Shown: positions 47,698 through 56,960 of the stretch, in pieces
Layout: every line of letters starts with the position of its first letter
Numbering within the stretch: the first letter of the stretch is position 1
From: Kiloniella sp. EL199
GTDB taxonomy: Bacteria; Pseudomonadota; Alphaproteobacteria; Kiloniellales; Kiloniellaceae
Length of the DNA: 64,000 nucleotides
Assembly: GCF_900313065.1 (NCBI RefSeq)
Contig: NZ_OMPU01000014.1
Span: 62,001-126,000 of the forward strand
Direction: 5' to 3'
Notes under the pieces: generated by a model
Told to the model about the DNA's origin: nothing
Database searches by the model: none
What the model saw: the letters and a program-made list of their open reading frames with translations, nothing else
Translations under genes and position numbers: made by a program

Positions 47698-49104
47698 ATG
47701 TCCGATCAAGGCAACATCCGTATCGAAACAGATTCCATGGGCGAAATTGAAGTCGCAGCAGACCGTTATTGGGGTGCACAGACTCAACGCTCGCTACAAA
47801 ACTTCAAGATCGGTGGTGAAAAAATGCCACCAGCTTTGATTAAAGCACTTGGCACACAGAAACTGGCCGCAGCCCGTACAAATATTGAACTGGGCGTGCT
47901 GGATAAAAAGCTGGGTGAAGTAATCTGTCAGGCCGCGCAAGAAGTTATCGACGGCAAATTAACCGATCATTTTCCGCTGGTCGTTTGGCAAACAGGTTCT
48001 GGTACACAAAGTAACATGAACACCAATGAAGTCATCGCAGGTCGTGCAAATGAACTGCTGACAGGTGAGCGTGGCGGAAAATCCCCTGTACATCCAAATG
48101 ATCACTGCAATATGGGACAGTCATCAAACGATACTTTCCCGTCAGCAATGTCCATTGCGGGTGTCAGGCAGTTGAGCGAAGAAACCATTCCTGCACTGGA
48201 AAAATTACATACTTCCCTTGATGCCAAAGCAAAGGCTTACGAAAAAATCATCAAGATTGGGCGTACCCATTTGATGGACGCAACACCACTGACTCTCGGC
48301 CAGGAGTTTTCCGGTTACGCCAAACAGATTGAATACGGCATTGCCCGGATCAAGAACACTCTTCCGCGTCTAGCAGAGCTTGCGCAGGGCGGCACAGCTG
48401 TTGGTACTGGCTTGAACTCTGTCGAAGGTTTTGCCGAAAAGTTTGCTGCACAGGTTTCAGACATTACAAAACTGCCCTTCACAACTGCGCCAAACAAGTT
48501 TGAAGCACTTGCTGCTCACGACGCCATTATTGAGGCATCAGGCGCATTGAATGTCCTCGCAGCTTCATTGATGAAAATTGCCAACGATATCCGCATGCTT
48601 GGATCAGGTCCTCGTTGTGGATTGGGTGAACTTCTGTTGCCGGCAAATGAGCCCGGCTCATCGATCATGCCAGGTAAAGTAAACCCAACACAGGCAGAAG
48701 CCATGACAATGGTTTGCGCACAGGTTATGGGTAATCACACGACAATAACGGTATCCGGATCTAACGGACACTTTGAACTGAACGTCTTCAAGCCTGTGAT
48801 GATTTACAACCTGCTGCAATCCGCCAAGCTAATCGGTGATGCCTGTGATTCATTCCGTGAGAACTGTGTTGATGGTATCGAAGCAAACGAAGAACGCATC
48901 ACAACGTTGATGCAACAATCTCTGATGTTAGTCACAGCCCTCAACCCACATATAGGCTATGACAACGCTGCTAAAGTTGCCAAAAAAGCTTACGTTGAAA
49001 ACAGTACCCTCAAAGAAGCCGCTGTGGCTCTTGGTCTGCTGACAGCAGAAGAGTTTGATGAAAAGGTCCGCCCCGAAAACATGGTCGGCCCCCGTAAAAC
49101 ATAA
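47698..49104 (+). CDS. fumC: Fumarate hydratase class II
   Basis: A 468-residue oxygen-stable fumarase of the TCA cycle. The signature [14 protein letters not shown] is present, the N-terminal [26 protein letters not shown] (core [11 protein letters not shown]) is typical, and [10 protein letters not shown] holds the conserved substrate residues. AGGGAG lies nine bases before the ATG at 47698. Together with acnB it provides two TCA steps nearby; the RHH gene follows it in a conserved alphaproteobacterial order. Confidence 0.97.
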   Translation: MSDQGNIRIETDSMGEIEVAADRYWGAQTQRSLQNFKIGGEKMPPALIKALGTQKLAAARTNIELGVLDKKLGEVICQAAQEVIDGKLTDHFPLVVWQTGSGTQSNMNTNEVIAGRANELLTGERGGKSPVHPNDHCNMGQSSNDTFPSAMSIAGVRQLSEETIPALEKLHTSLDAKAKAYEKIIKIGRTHLMDATPLTLGQEFSGYAKQIEYGIARIKNTLPRLAELAQGGTAVGTGLNSVEGFAEKFAAQVSDITKLPFTTAPNKFEALAAHDAIIEASGALNVLAASLMKIANDIRMLGSGPRCGLGELLLPANEPGSSIMPGKVNPTQAEAMTMVCAQVMGNHTTITVSGSNGHFELNVFKPVMIYNLLQSAKLIGDACDSFRENCVDGIEANEERITTLMQQSLMLVTALNPHIGYDNAAKVAKKAYVENSTLKEAAVALGLLTAEEFDEKVRPENMVGPRKT

Positions 49105-49112
49105 GTAGATTT

Positions 49113-49160
49113 AAGGCGGGTGGTAGATCCACATCTGCCCGCCTTATTCTTCTTTTGTTG
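49113..49160 (+). terminator. Terminator after fumC
   Basis: AAGGCGGG and CCCGCCTT (49113-49145) pair with a 17-base loop and are followed by a T-rich tract ATTCTTCTTTTG. Confidence 0.82.
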
Positions 49161-49175
49161 CATTAAGAGAACGAC

Positions 49176-49451
49176 ATGGTTCTGGACTTCAAATCAGAAG
49201 AAATCAAAAAACGTTCCGTAACTATATCCGGGCACCGAACCAGCTTTAGTCTGGAAGAAGGCTTTTGGCAGGAAATAAAACTGCTCGCAAAACGCGAAGG
49301 CTTATCGCTCAACCAGTTTGTTGAACAAGTCGACGAAGCCAGAACAAGTAACCTTTCAAGCGCGCTTCGAATTCTTGTCCTCAATCACCTGAAAGAACGG
49401 CTTGAAGACAGTAACAAAGATACGGCTTCTGAACCGACCCCAGAAAAATAG
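49176..49451 (+). CDS. Ribbon-helix-helix protein (RHH_4 type)
   Basis: A 91-residue protein with an RHH fold: RSVTISGHRTSFSLEEGFWQEIK forms the strand and first helix (core HRTSFSLEEGFWQE), and GLSLNQFVEQVDEAR the second helix. This family is found beside fumC in many alphaproteobacteria and is thought to bind DNA, but no target is established. A strong terminator overlaps its stop codon. Confidence 0.88.
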   Translation: MVLDFKSEEIKKRSVTISGHRTSFSLEEGFWQEIKLLAKREGLSLNQFVEQVDEARTSNLSSALRILVLNHLKERLEDSNKDTASEPTPEK

Positions 49452-49487
49452 AGCGCCTTTCCAACGGAGAAGCGCTCTATTTTTTAT
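49449..49487. terminator. Terminator overlapping the RHH stop codon
   Basis: TAGAGCGC (including the stop codon) and GCGCTCTA form an 8-bp perfect stem, followed by a T-run. It lies between the RHH gene and the convergent AsmA gene. Confidence 0.88.
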
Positions 49488-49534
49488 GTTCGATTACCTT
49501 ACCCAGTAATCGCTTCAAACGAAAAGACTAAGGC

Positions 49535-52500
49535 TTAGCCACCAAGTTCTTTAAATAGGCCTTTCAAGAGTTCTTTAGCCTTTTTCTTTTTGGATTTTTT
49601 ATCTTCAACAACAGGCTCGTTTGTTTGTTCAGCAGGTTCACCCGTTACCTCTGATTGCGGTTCAGGCACATCTGAACTTGGAACTTCGCCACCTAGAAGC
49701 TGATTGATCGTGTTGGACTTGTTTGATTGAAGGAACTGCCCTTTGACTCTGGGGTTTGGTTTATCCAACTCACCGTTCAAATGAACAGTCAGGTAAGGTT
49801 TGGTAGGATCTTCACCTTCCCTAAACAGATCGCTTTGACTTTTAATTAACCATGCTGGTAAATCAACTGTTGCGGCTGTAAAGACCGATGTTCTATTGCC
49901 ATCGACGCGAAGATCTTTGGTAACCAATACCCCGTTATGAATTGTATAGGTTCCCTTCAACTGAGCAGGGTGCCCGGCAAAAGATTGCAACAATGTTGTT
50001 GTGGCATCACCAACGCCTTGAATTCCTTTTAATTTCGAACCAAGAACACCGAGCAAAGCACCGCCAACAACTTCTTTCGTTTTAACCTTTGCAGTTAAGA
50101 CACCACTAATTTGACCATTACCATTCAGCCCTTGAACAAGATCAGCTTCTGAGCGCCCTTCTGATGTTACCTTGCTCTGAAGTGAAATGGGGCCAGACAC
50201 CCGTTTGAAATCAGCGACGTCGCGAAGCAATGCACCACTATCGATGTTTTGGCCATTTATATCCATATCTATGCGCAGTTGATCCCGACCATCAATAGTA
50301 CCCGTTGCCGTCACCCCACCGCCATAGGCAATGCCTGAGAATTGGGACAAGGTCAAAGTGGCGTCCTGCAGCGTCGCTTTTGCCTGTACATCTGCAATAC
50401 TGATGGCATCGCTTCGCACTGCATCAGATATAAGTGAAACGTCTGCATTCAGGGAAGACAAAGCAGCCAGATCAAATTTTTCCTGCGACCAGCGTCTGTT
50501 CAATCCCGCGGAAACCGAACTGCCGCCACCGCTTGCGCCACCAGAAGCACCCCCTTGAACAGGCCGTGGCAAAAGATTACTCAAATCCAATTTGCCTGTC
50601 ATAAGGTTCGCAGTTACTTTTGGTTTTGTACCTGTCAGGTTTGTAATAACGCTCCCCTGAATACGCGTATTTGCAATGGTTCCATCAAGTTCTGAAAGCT
50701 CTATTTCAGAAGCATCGGCCTTTACCATCGATTTAACGGAAACACGCCCCCACTTGGAATTTGTCGCTGCTTCAGGGTTAATGCGTCTAACCAACTGGGC
50801 TGCATCGGGATGATCAATAGCTACCAGACCTTGATATAAAGAAATTTCTCCAGGCCGAAGCACTCCTTTGGCCTGGTAAGAGCCCCCCATTGCTGCTCCA
50901 AGAAGATCCAAGGACAAATTTTCCTTGGTTCCCTTGATATTGCCACTGACTTCCACAGACCCGAGTTGCGCTAACCCATCAACTTTTTCTTGCCCCGCAA
51001 GCGTCAGGAGTTTTGGTAAATCGATAACTTTGGCAATAACAGTTGTATCAAAAGCAGGTGTCGCAGTCTCAAAGTCTTTAATCGTACCGGACAAAGCCAA
51101 GGAGGACCCTTCAATATCATCCAGAGAAGCATTTTTGATTTGCAAGCGACCTTGTTGAAGCGTGGCATCAAGCTTCACACCACGAAAGGGGATACCCTGA
51201 TACACAGCTTCACCAAGTGTAATGTCCAAATTTGCATCGGCGCGTGTTAATATCGATCCTGCTTTATTTCTTTCAGATGCCTGTTCTTGCTGCTTGCCAT
51301 TAATATTATTTGTTTCAGAAGAGTTCTCAGATACGCTGGTATTTTCATTCGCGGGGAGAGCCGGGTCTGCTATTTGTCCAGCTTTGTATGCATCCAGATC
51401 AATCCGATCAATGACAAGGCGTGCGCCAATTCCGGGACGATCCCGAAGAGCAATTGTTGCCGCACCATCCAAATGTGTAACATCCAAAGTCACAGAAACC
51501 GGATTTAAAATAACCTGATCAGGCTTCAAACTAAATCGTACCTTGCTATCCAGACGTCGTAATCTGTCATTGGGTACATCAGGAACATCTATATCAAGCC
51601 AGGTCAGAAGCCCTCGCAGATCTTCTGTTCGCGCATTCAGTTGCCCATTTACTGTTTGATTTTGGTAATTTGCAGCAAGGGCAATTTGGCTCCCGCTTGG
51701 AAGCTGGGCACTTAAATTCTGTAACTCAAACAACCCGTTCTGAAGGCGTGCTTGCATCACCAGCCCCCGCACAATCTGTTGATTATAAATAATATCATCA
51801 ACACTTAACTGTGCCTTCAAAAAAACATCAGGAGAAAAGGTTGGCCACGATGACGCTGGCAATTGTTCAGATCGGCTCTCGGCCTTTGTCTTTCCTGTTG
51901 ACGATGTACTTTGCCGGGGAACATCCTCTTGTGTCATTCCCTGATTCTTTTGCATTGCATCTTGAACAGCAAGAATATCGTCCAAATTAACTCTTGGACT
52001 AGCCAAGTTCATTGAGATAGCCACACCATCCTTAAGACCGACATTAACACCACCTGTTATTTTTTGTGCTCCGACACGCACCACAATGTCGTTCACGGCA
52101 AGCTTATTCAAATTACCTTCAAGCTCGGCAGATAATTCAAAGTCACTTTCAGCACTTGTCTTCATATCAACTTTAAACAATTCAGAAACCAATGAACCCA
52201 AATCGCTACCATCACCTTCAAATTTACCGCGATAGGAAATACTGTTTACATGACGAGAAACCGAACCGTTGAATTTTAATTTTGCTTGAGAGTCTGGTAG
52301 ACGAACACCTGTGTTAATTGCTGTTGCCCCTTCTTCAGCGAACCTACCCAAATCCAATTCAACTTCGGTCCGCTGCCCTCGCAAGAGAAGATCTCCACTC
52401 AACGAAAAAGGTCCTGTAAGACTATTTGCAGCAATCTCGACATTAATCCCTTCAAGGGTTTCATGAGTAGTTCTCTCTGCATCATCATAATGGATTGTAC

Positions 52501-53023
52501 CATCAACAATCCGAAAACGATCCAGAGTTACACCAGAAAAAAAAGTGCTTTCTGGCTTACTTTGATTGCTCTCTTGAGCTGAGAAGCCGCTATTATTAAT
52601 TTCAGCAGTATTACCAGCCTCTTTCTTTATCTCTTTTGAGGAAAACACCCAATTCCCCGAACCATCCGAAAACTTCTCAATATGAATTGTCGGTTTTCTT
52701 AAAATGACCTCATCGACACGCAAACGGCCACTCAAGAGAGGAAATATCGCGACTTTAACGCCCAGTTCATCAAGAGTAACCATCGCTTCATTACTGGATC
52801 TTGGATCATTCGCGAAACGAACATCAGTTGCAGAAAAACTTGGTATAGGTAGCACCCTTAGATTAAGATCCCCTTCAATATCCATAGTTCGCCCGGTATA
52901 GGCATAAACCTGTTCTGTGATATCGCTTTTATACTTGTTCCAGTTAACAAATCCTGGGCCGAACAACACACCGGCAACAACAAGCAACAGTATTACAGAT
53001 ATCGAAATCGTAAATTTACGCAC
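49535..53023 (-). CDS. Large AsmA family protein
   Basis: A 1162-residue AsmA-family protein. A single N-terminal membrane anchor (about 5-25) is followed by the AsmA opening DIEGDLNLRVLPIPSFSATDVRFANDP and repeated beta-rich segments typical of the bridge-like lipid-transfer proteins, ending with the AsmA C-terminal domain (GALLRDVADFKRVSGPISLQ). A low-complexity acidic/Lys-rich tail (VVEDKKSKKKKAKELLKGLF) closes the protein. AsmA-like proteins help phospholipid transport to the outer membrane. It is monocistronic. Confidence 0.92.
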   Translation of the reverse strand: MRKFTISISVILLLVVAGVLFGPGFVNWNKYKSDITEQVYAYTGRTMDIEGDLNLRVLPIPSFSATDVRFANDPRSSNEAMVTLDELGVKVAIFPLLSGRLRVDEVILRKPTIHIEKFSDGSGNWVFSSKEIKKEAGNTAEINNSGFSAQESNQSKPESTFFSGVTLDRFRIVDGTIHYDDAERTTHETLEGINVEIAANSLTGPFSLSGDLLLRGQRTEVELDLGRFAEEGATAINTGVRLPDSQAKLKFNGSVSRHVNSISYRGKFEGDGSDLGSLVSELFKVDMKTSAESDFELSAELEGNLNKLAVNDIVVRVGAQKITGGVNVGLKDGVAISMNLASPRVNLDDILAVQDAMQKNQGMTQEDVPRQSTSSTGKTKAESRSEQLPASSWPTFSPDVFLKAQLSVDDIIYNQQIVRGLVMQARLQNGLFELQNLSAQLPSGSQIALAANYQNQTVNGQLNARTEDLRGLLTWLDIDVPDVPNDRLRRLDSKVRFSLKPDQVILNPVSVTLDVTHLDGAATIALRDRPGIGARLVIDRIDLDAYKAGQIADPALPANENTSVSENSSETNNINGKQQEQASERNKAGSILTRADANLDITLGEAVYQGIPFRGVKLDATLQQGRLQIKNASLDDIEGSSLALSGTIKDFETATPAFDTTVIAKVIDLPKLLTLAGQEKVDGLAQLGSVEVSGNIKGTKENLSLDLLGAAMGGSYQAKGVLRPGEISLYQGLVAIDHPDAAQLVRRINPEAATNSKWGRVSVKSMVKADASEIELSELDGTIANTRIQGSVITNLTGTKPKVTANLMTGKLDLSNLLPRPVQGGASGGASGGGSSVSAGLNRRWSQEKFDLAALSSLNADVSLISDAVRSDAISIADVQAKATLQDATLTLSQFSGIAYGGGVTATGTIDGRDQLRIDMDINGQNIDSGALLRDVADFKRVSGPISLQSKVTSEGRSEADLVQGLNGNGQISGVLTAKVKTKEVVGGALLGVLGSKLKGIQGVGDATTTLLQSFAGHPAQLKGTYTIHNGVLVTKDLRVDGNRTSVFTAATVDLPAWLIKSQSDLFREGEDPTKPYLTVHLNGELDKPNPRVKGQFLQSNKSNTINQLLGGEVPSSDVPEPQSEVTGEPAEQTNEPVVEDKKSKKKKAKELLKGLFKELGG

Positions 53024-53208
53024 GATCCAACCTTTTATGATGTTTTATGGTTTAGTGTGAAAAATCACACCCTATAATTGTTAAGAATTAACCTACTCAT
53101 AAGCTTGTATTTAATCAATCATTCGCAAGAAATACTTCTATTTAAAATCTGTCAAATTCAATAAAATTCACGTATGAAAGTTAAAAATAAACCATTACGT
53201 GCAATTCC

Positions 53209-53586
53209 ATGATAGACTCCCTTTTCAACATTTTTAAGACCGGATACGACATATTGCCTAGAATATTATTTGTTTGTTTCTTTCTCTTCATTCCAAACCT
53301 TAGCTTTGCAGCGAATCAACTCTCCAGCAAAGAACTTACTCAACTGTGTAGTTCCGAAGATCGCTGGTATGGTGGCCTGTGTAACGGCTATATTACCGGC
53401 ACCGTCGAAAGTTTATTGGAAATGCGAGAGCAAGGATTGATTGCAGAAGCATTTTGCTTCCCGCCAAATATACAACGCGGTCAATTCATTGATGCCATAA
53501 GACAGTCTTTGGAAAAAAAGGTCGATACTAAACCAGCATTTGAAAGCATCGTATTAACATTAAGGGAAAAATATCCGTGTGAGTGA
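53209..53586 (+). CDS. Rap1a/Tai-like secreted protein
   Basis: A 125-residue exported protein. A hydrophobic signal segment (about 14-33) is followed by a Rap1a-type domain: LCSSEDRWYGGLCNGYITGTVES, FCFPPNIQRGQFIDAIRQSL with three or four cysteines that may form disulfides. The family takes its name from immunity proteins of type VI effectors, but orphan copies are common in alphaproteobacteria and no effector gene is nearby. Its 3' end overlaps the GTG start of the MFS gene by eight bases. Confidence 0.78.
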   Translation: MIDSLFNIFKTGYDILPRILFVCFFLFIPNLSFAANQLSSKELTQLCSSEDRWYGGLCNGYITGTVESLLEMREQGLIAEAFCFPPNIQRGQFIDAIRQSLEKKVDTKPAFESIVLTLREKYPCE

Positions 53587-54772
53587 GATTTCAGAGGAAA
53601 ACGAAAATCCTTCGATACGCCCCAATAATCTTAAAGATTTGATAGCAGTTATTTCCTGCGTATCAATTGCTGGAATCAGTATGGGGTTCACCCTTCCTTT
53701 GATGACAATATCCCTTGATCGCGACGGGAGCAGCGGCTCGTTCATTGGTCTTATCGGTTCAATGCTGGGAATTGCGATTGTTCTTTTCTCACCCTTTGTT
53801 CCAGCATGCATTTCCTTTCTTGGCATGAGAAAGTTTGTCATCATCTGTATGTTGGGCGAAACATTGATGTTTGTCTGCCTATTCCTCTTCCCCGCACCCG
53901 TTGCCTGGGTTCTTATACGTTTTGTAATGGGAATGGCCGTTGCCGGAATCTTTATAGCCAGCGAAAGCTGGATCAATCATCTTGCCATTTCATCACATAG
54001 AGGCCGAATACTCGCTCTGTTTAATATTTCATTAGGCTTAGGATTTGCGTCCGGGCCGTTACTTTTGATTTTAACTGGCACTGACAACTGGCTTCCCTTT
54101 ATAACCGGGGCTTGCATTTGTTTTATTGCAACAATGCCTTTATTGCTTGTAAATGATCCAGAGATGGATTTGGAAACTCCCGGCAGTTTTAACCAGTTTT
54201 CATTTATACTCATTGCTCCCGCCTACTGTGCTGCAGTTGTGCTGGCATCAGGCACCGAAACTCTAATGGGCACTTTCTTTCACTACTACGGTTCGAGAGT
54301 CGGATACGCGCAACCTGACATGCATGTTATGCTAACTCTGTTCTTCCTTGGCGGACTAATCTTCCAATACCCCATTGGATGGCTCGCCGATCATATGAAT
54401 ATTCCACGCCTACTACTTATTCTGGGTTTGGTTTGCATAATCTGCATCATTATGACTTTCCAATTTTCACATATAATCTTGTTATTCAAATTCCTGTTAT
54501 TTTGTTGGGGTGGTATTTTAACATCTATCTACAATACAGTTCTTACTGCCGTGGGGCATGAATATAAGGGGGCTGATCTAATAGCCGCAAATGCGTCATT
54601 TGGCTTTTTGTGGGGAGTTGGTGGCCTAATGCCACTCATAGGGGGACAGGCAACACAAGCATTTCAGGGAGAAGCTCTGATTTATGTGTCTCTGGCTCTG
54701 GCAATACTTTTTGTTGTCCTTATGATTGGCACACTAACAAAAGCAAAGATAAGAAAAAAGAACTATAACTAG
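53579..54772 (+). CDS. Major facilitator superfamily transporter
   Basis: A 397-residue protein with about twelve membrane segments. The conserved cytoplasmic loop GMRKF after segment 2 and the ASESWINHLAISSHRGRILALFN segment (core SESWINHLAISSHRGR) between segments 4 and 5 match the YcaD/UMF group of MFS exporters. Substrate is unknown. It starts at GTG 53579 within the Rap1a-like gene, so translation is probably coupled. It is convergent with the LuxO-like gene, with stop codons four bases apart or overlapping. Confidence 0.86.
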   Translation: MSEISEENENPSIRPNNLKDLIAVISCVSIAGISMGFTLPLMTISLDRDGSSGSFIGLIGSMLGIAIVLFSPFVPACISFLGMRKFVIICMLGETLMFVCLFLFPAPVAWVLIRFVMGMAVAGIFIASESWINHLAISSHRGRILALFNISLGLGFASGPLLLILTGTDNWLPFITGACICFIATMPLLLVNDPEMDLETPGSFNQFSFILIAPAYCAAVVLASGTETLMGTFFHYYGSRVGYAQPDMHVMLTLFFLGGLIFQYPIGWLADHMNIPRLLLILGLVCIICIIMTFQFSHIILLFKFLLFCWGGILTSIYNTVLTAVGHEYKGADLIAANASFGFLWGVGGLMPLIGGQATQAFQGEALIYVSLALAILFVVLMIGTLTKAKIRKKNYN

Positions 54773-56226
54773 CTTGTCTTCTTTTCGTGTGCTTTCCATT
54801 GAGCTTTTTTGCGATATATCGTCGAAGGATTTATGTCCAACAAACTTGCAGCTTTAACAATATTGTCGCCACAAGCTTTAATTGCAGCTTCAATTGTCTC
54901 TTTTTCAACAATCCAGAGAGGAATAACTTCGGTTGATTGCGGCAGTTCTGCCAAGTGATTCGCTGTAGATAATAACTCGACAGAATCGTGCTTGTTATTA
55001 TCCCGAGAATCATCACCAGTTCGTTCAGGAACATTACCTTTATATTCTGTAAAACCAGCATTTTGCCCCCCCAAGGAAGGCAACATATCTACGGTTAGAA
55101 TTTGTCCTTCATTCAAAACTATGGAATTTCTTATAACGTTTTGTAGTTGTCGAATATTACCCGGCCAACTGTAATTATTAATCGCTTTGATTGCTTCTGC
55201 AGAAAAACTTGTAAATTCTTTCCTTTCTTCCTTTGCATAATCAAGTAAAAAAGATTTCGCGATTTCCAGTATATCTTCATCCCGATCCCTCAAAGGAGGA
55301 AGATGAATGGGAATAACATGAAGTCGGTAATACAGATCTTCGCGAAACCTTCCCGCCTGAACTTCTTGCAAAGGACTGCGGTTGGTCGCACAGACAATTC
55401 GAATATTAACCTTCTCAAGCCGTGTACTTCCAACTTTGTGAAACGTACCACTCTGAATAAAACGCAACAGCTTGGTTTGCAAATCAAGATCCATTTCACA
55501 GATCTCGTCCAGAAATAACGTACCACCATCTGCTTGCGTTGCAGCACCGTCTCGATTACCAATTGCCCCGGTAAAAGCCCCTTTTACGTGACCAAATATT
55601 TCAGATTCCATCAAATCCTTTGGTATGGCCCCGCAATTGAGTGGCACAAAAGGTTTATCAGCACGCGGGCTGCATTTATGAATTGCTTCAGCGCAAACCT
55701 CCTTACCGGTACCACTTTCACCCGTAACAAAAACAGTTGCCTTGGATGTGGCGGCAGAATCAATTGTCCGATAAATCGCCTGCATAGCAAAGGAAGAGCC
55801 AATGAAACCATAAAAATGCGTCCGCTCCTTAATGGCTTCAACCATCTCGGATAACTGCATGTGTTTCAGAGCATTTCGTACCGTGACAATTAATCGGTCC
55901 GCAGAGAACGGCTTTTCAAGGAAATCATATGCCCCCAAACGCATTGATTCGACGGCAACATTCACTGATGCATTCGATGTGATAATAACAACAGCAACAG
56001 GAAGATTCTGCTCCTGCACCATTCGCAGGATCTCAATACCGTCCATATCCGGTAATTGCAGATCAAGAAGCATAACTTTGTATTCTCCCCCATCCAATTC
56101 ATAGAGAGCTTCTTTTCCCGACATTACCTGTGTTGAATCATATCCAGAGCGCTTTAGGTAGCTTGTATACACAGCAGCTAGCGATGCTGTATCTTCAACA
56201 AGAAGAATGGGGGGGGTCTCTGCCAT
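54769..56226 (-). CDS. LuxO-like sigma-54-dependent response regulator
   Basis: A 485-residue NtrC-class activator. The receiver domain (about 5-120) has the LLVEDTASLAAVY opening and phospho-acceptor D55 in LLDLQLPDMDG. The AAA+ domain has Walker A TGESGTGKEVCAEAIH, GAFTGA in GHVKGAFTGAIG (sigma-54 contact), and DGGTLFLDEICEMDLDLQTK. The C-terminal Fis-type helix-turn-helix includes IKACGDNIVKAASLL and INPSTIYRKKAQW. Many stretches match LuxO of vibrios more closely than NtrC, including the whole Walker A neighbourhood. Start: ATG 56226 (a TTG precedes it). A HPt gene lies immediately upstream. Targets are not visible. Confidence 0.9.
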   Translation of the reverse strand: MAETPPILLVEDTASLAAVYTSYLKRSGYDSTQVMSGKEALYELDGGEYKVMLLDLQLPDMDGIEILRMVQEQNLPVAVVIITSNASVNVAVESMRLGAYDFLEKPFSADRLIVTVRNALKHMQLSEMVEAIKERTHFYGFIGSSFAMQAIYRTIDSAATSKATVFVTGESGTGKEVCAEAIHKCSPRADKPFVPLNCGAIPKDLMESEIFGHVKGAFTGAIGNRDGAATQADGGTLFLDEICEMDLDLQTKLLRFIQSGTFHKVGSTRLEKVNIRIVCATNRSPLQEVQAGRFREDLYYRLHVIPIHLPPLRDRDEDILEIAKSFLLDYAKEERKEFTSFSAEAIKAINNYSWPGNIRQLQNVIRNSIVLNEGQILTVDMLPSLGGQNAGFTEYKGNVPERTGDDSRDNNKHDSVELLSTANHLAELPQSTEVIPLWIVEKETIEAAIKACGDNIVKAASLLDINPSTIYRKKAQWKAHEKKTS

Positions 56227-56345
56227 CAACTATACTACCAAAATCAGGAAATACTGAACGGAACAAGCTTGTTACAAATGATACGAAGGAACCGGCACCT
56301 TGCCAAGCAATTCAAGACAAGCCCTACCTACCTCTTGGGAAGCAC

Positions 56346-56663
56346 TTAGCTACCTTGATGATAAGCTTCCATAGTTAACGCCCCAACCACATCTGCATTT
56401 GCAGCAAGCTCAATTGCATGTTTATGGTCACCACGCCGACAAGATTCATTTATAAGACGCATCTGTTCTTGCAAACGAAGAGCACCAAAAGTTCCACTCA
56501 CACTTTTTAAAGTATGGCTCTCTCTTTCCAACTCTTCACCGTTGTGCGTGCGTGCCGCATTTATAACACCAGCAAGGTGCGTTTTGAGATCAGCGCAAAA
56601 TTGCTCAACCAGAGAAGGAATGATCTCTTCTCCGACTTCATTTGACAAAGCCTGAATTACCAA
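56346..56663 (-). CDS. Histidine phosphotransfer protein (LuxU-like)
   Basis: A single HPt domain of 105 residues from the TTG at 56663. The phospho-accepting histidine is H50 in ESHTLKSVSGTFGA. LVEQFCADLKTHL and LQEQMRLINE form the surrounding helices. No kinase or receiver domain is attached. The reading frame stays open upstream with no ATG, GTG or other TTG: an ATT at 56726 is preceded by AGGGGAG nine bases upstream and would add FNELDIQELGKTYPVRDEL, a plausible first helix. The start is therefore unsettled. It is followed 119 bases later by the LuxO-like gene, which argues for a phosphorelay pair. Confidence 0.85.
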   Translation of the reverse strand: MVIQALSNEVGEEIIPSLVEQFCADLKTHLAGVINAARTHNGEELERESHTLKSVSGTFGALRLQEQMRLINESCRRGDHKHAIELAANADVVGALTMEAYHQGS

Positions 56664-56960
56664 CTCATCCCGGACAGGATAGGTTTTACCTAATTCTTGG
56701 ATATCTAGTTCATTAAACGAGCTAATTGTCCTGTGCTCCCCTCTGAAATCGGCACGACAACCGACATTCCAGGATGATTAATCCTGTTCTTCAACGTTCC
56801 GAACACCTGTCCGAAAGAAATATGCTCACAAATAAAGGCAACTGCAAACAACGATCTGCAACGGACAGTAACGACTCTAACAGAATAACAGCTATCAAAT
56901 AGTTACTCACTATAAAAGTTAGGGATTATACATACCCTGATCCATATCAATGAAGTATTG

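Noticed and set aside
53560-53976. A 138-codon minus-strand frame
   Set aside because: It is antisense to the MFS transporter and is lysine/isoleucine-rich without family resemblance.
56230-56960. Qrr-like small RNA or sigma-54 promoter near the LuxO-like gene
   Set aside because: No TGGCAC-N5-TTGC pattern with correct GG/GC spacing and no Qrr-like hairpin could be found in the gaps on either side of the HPt gene.
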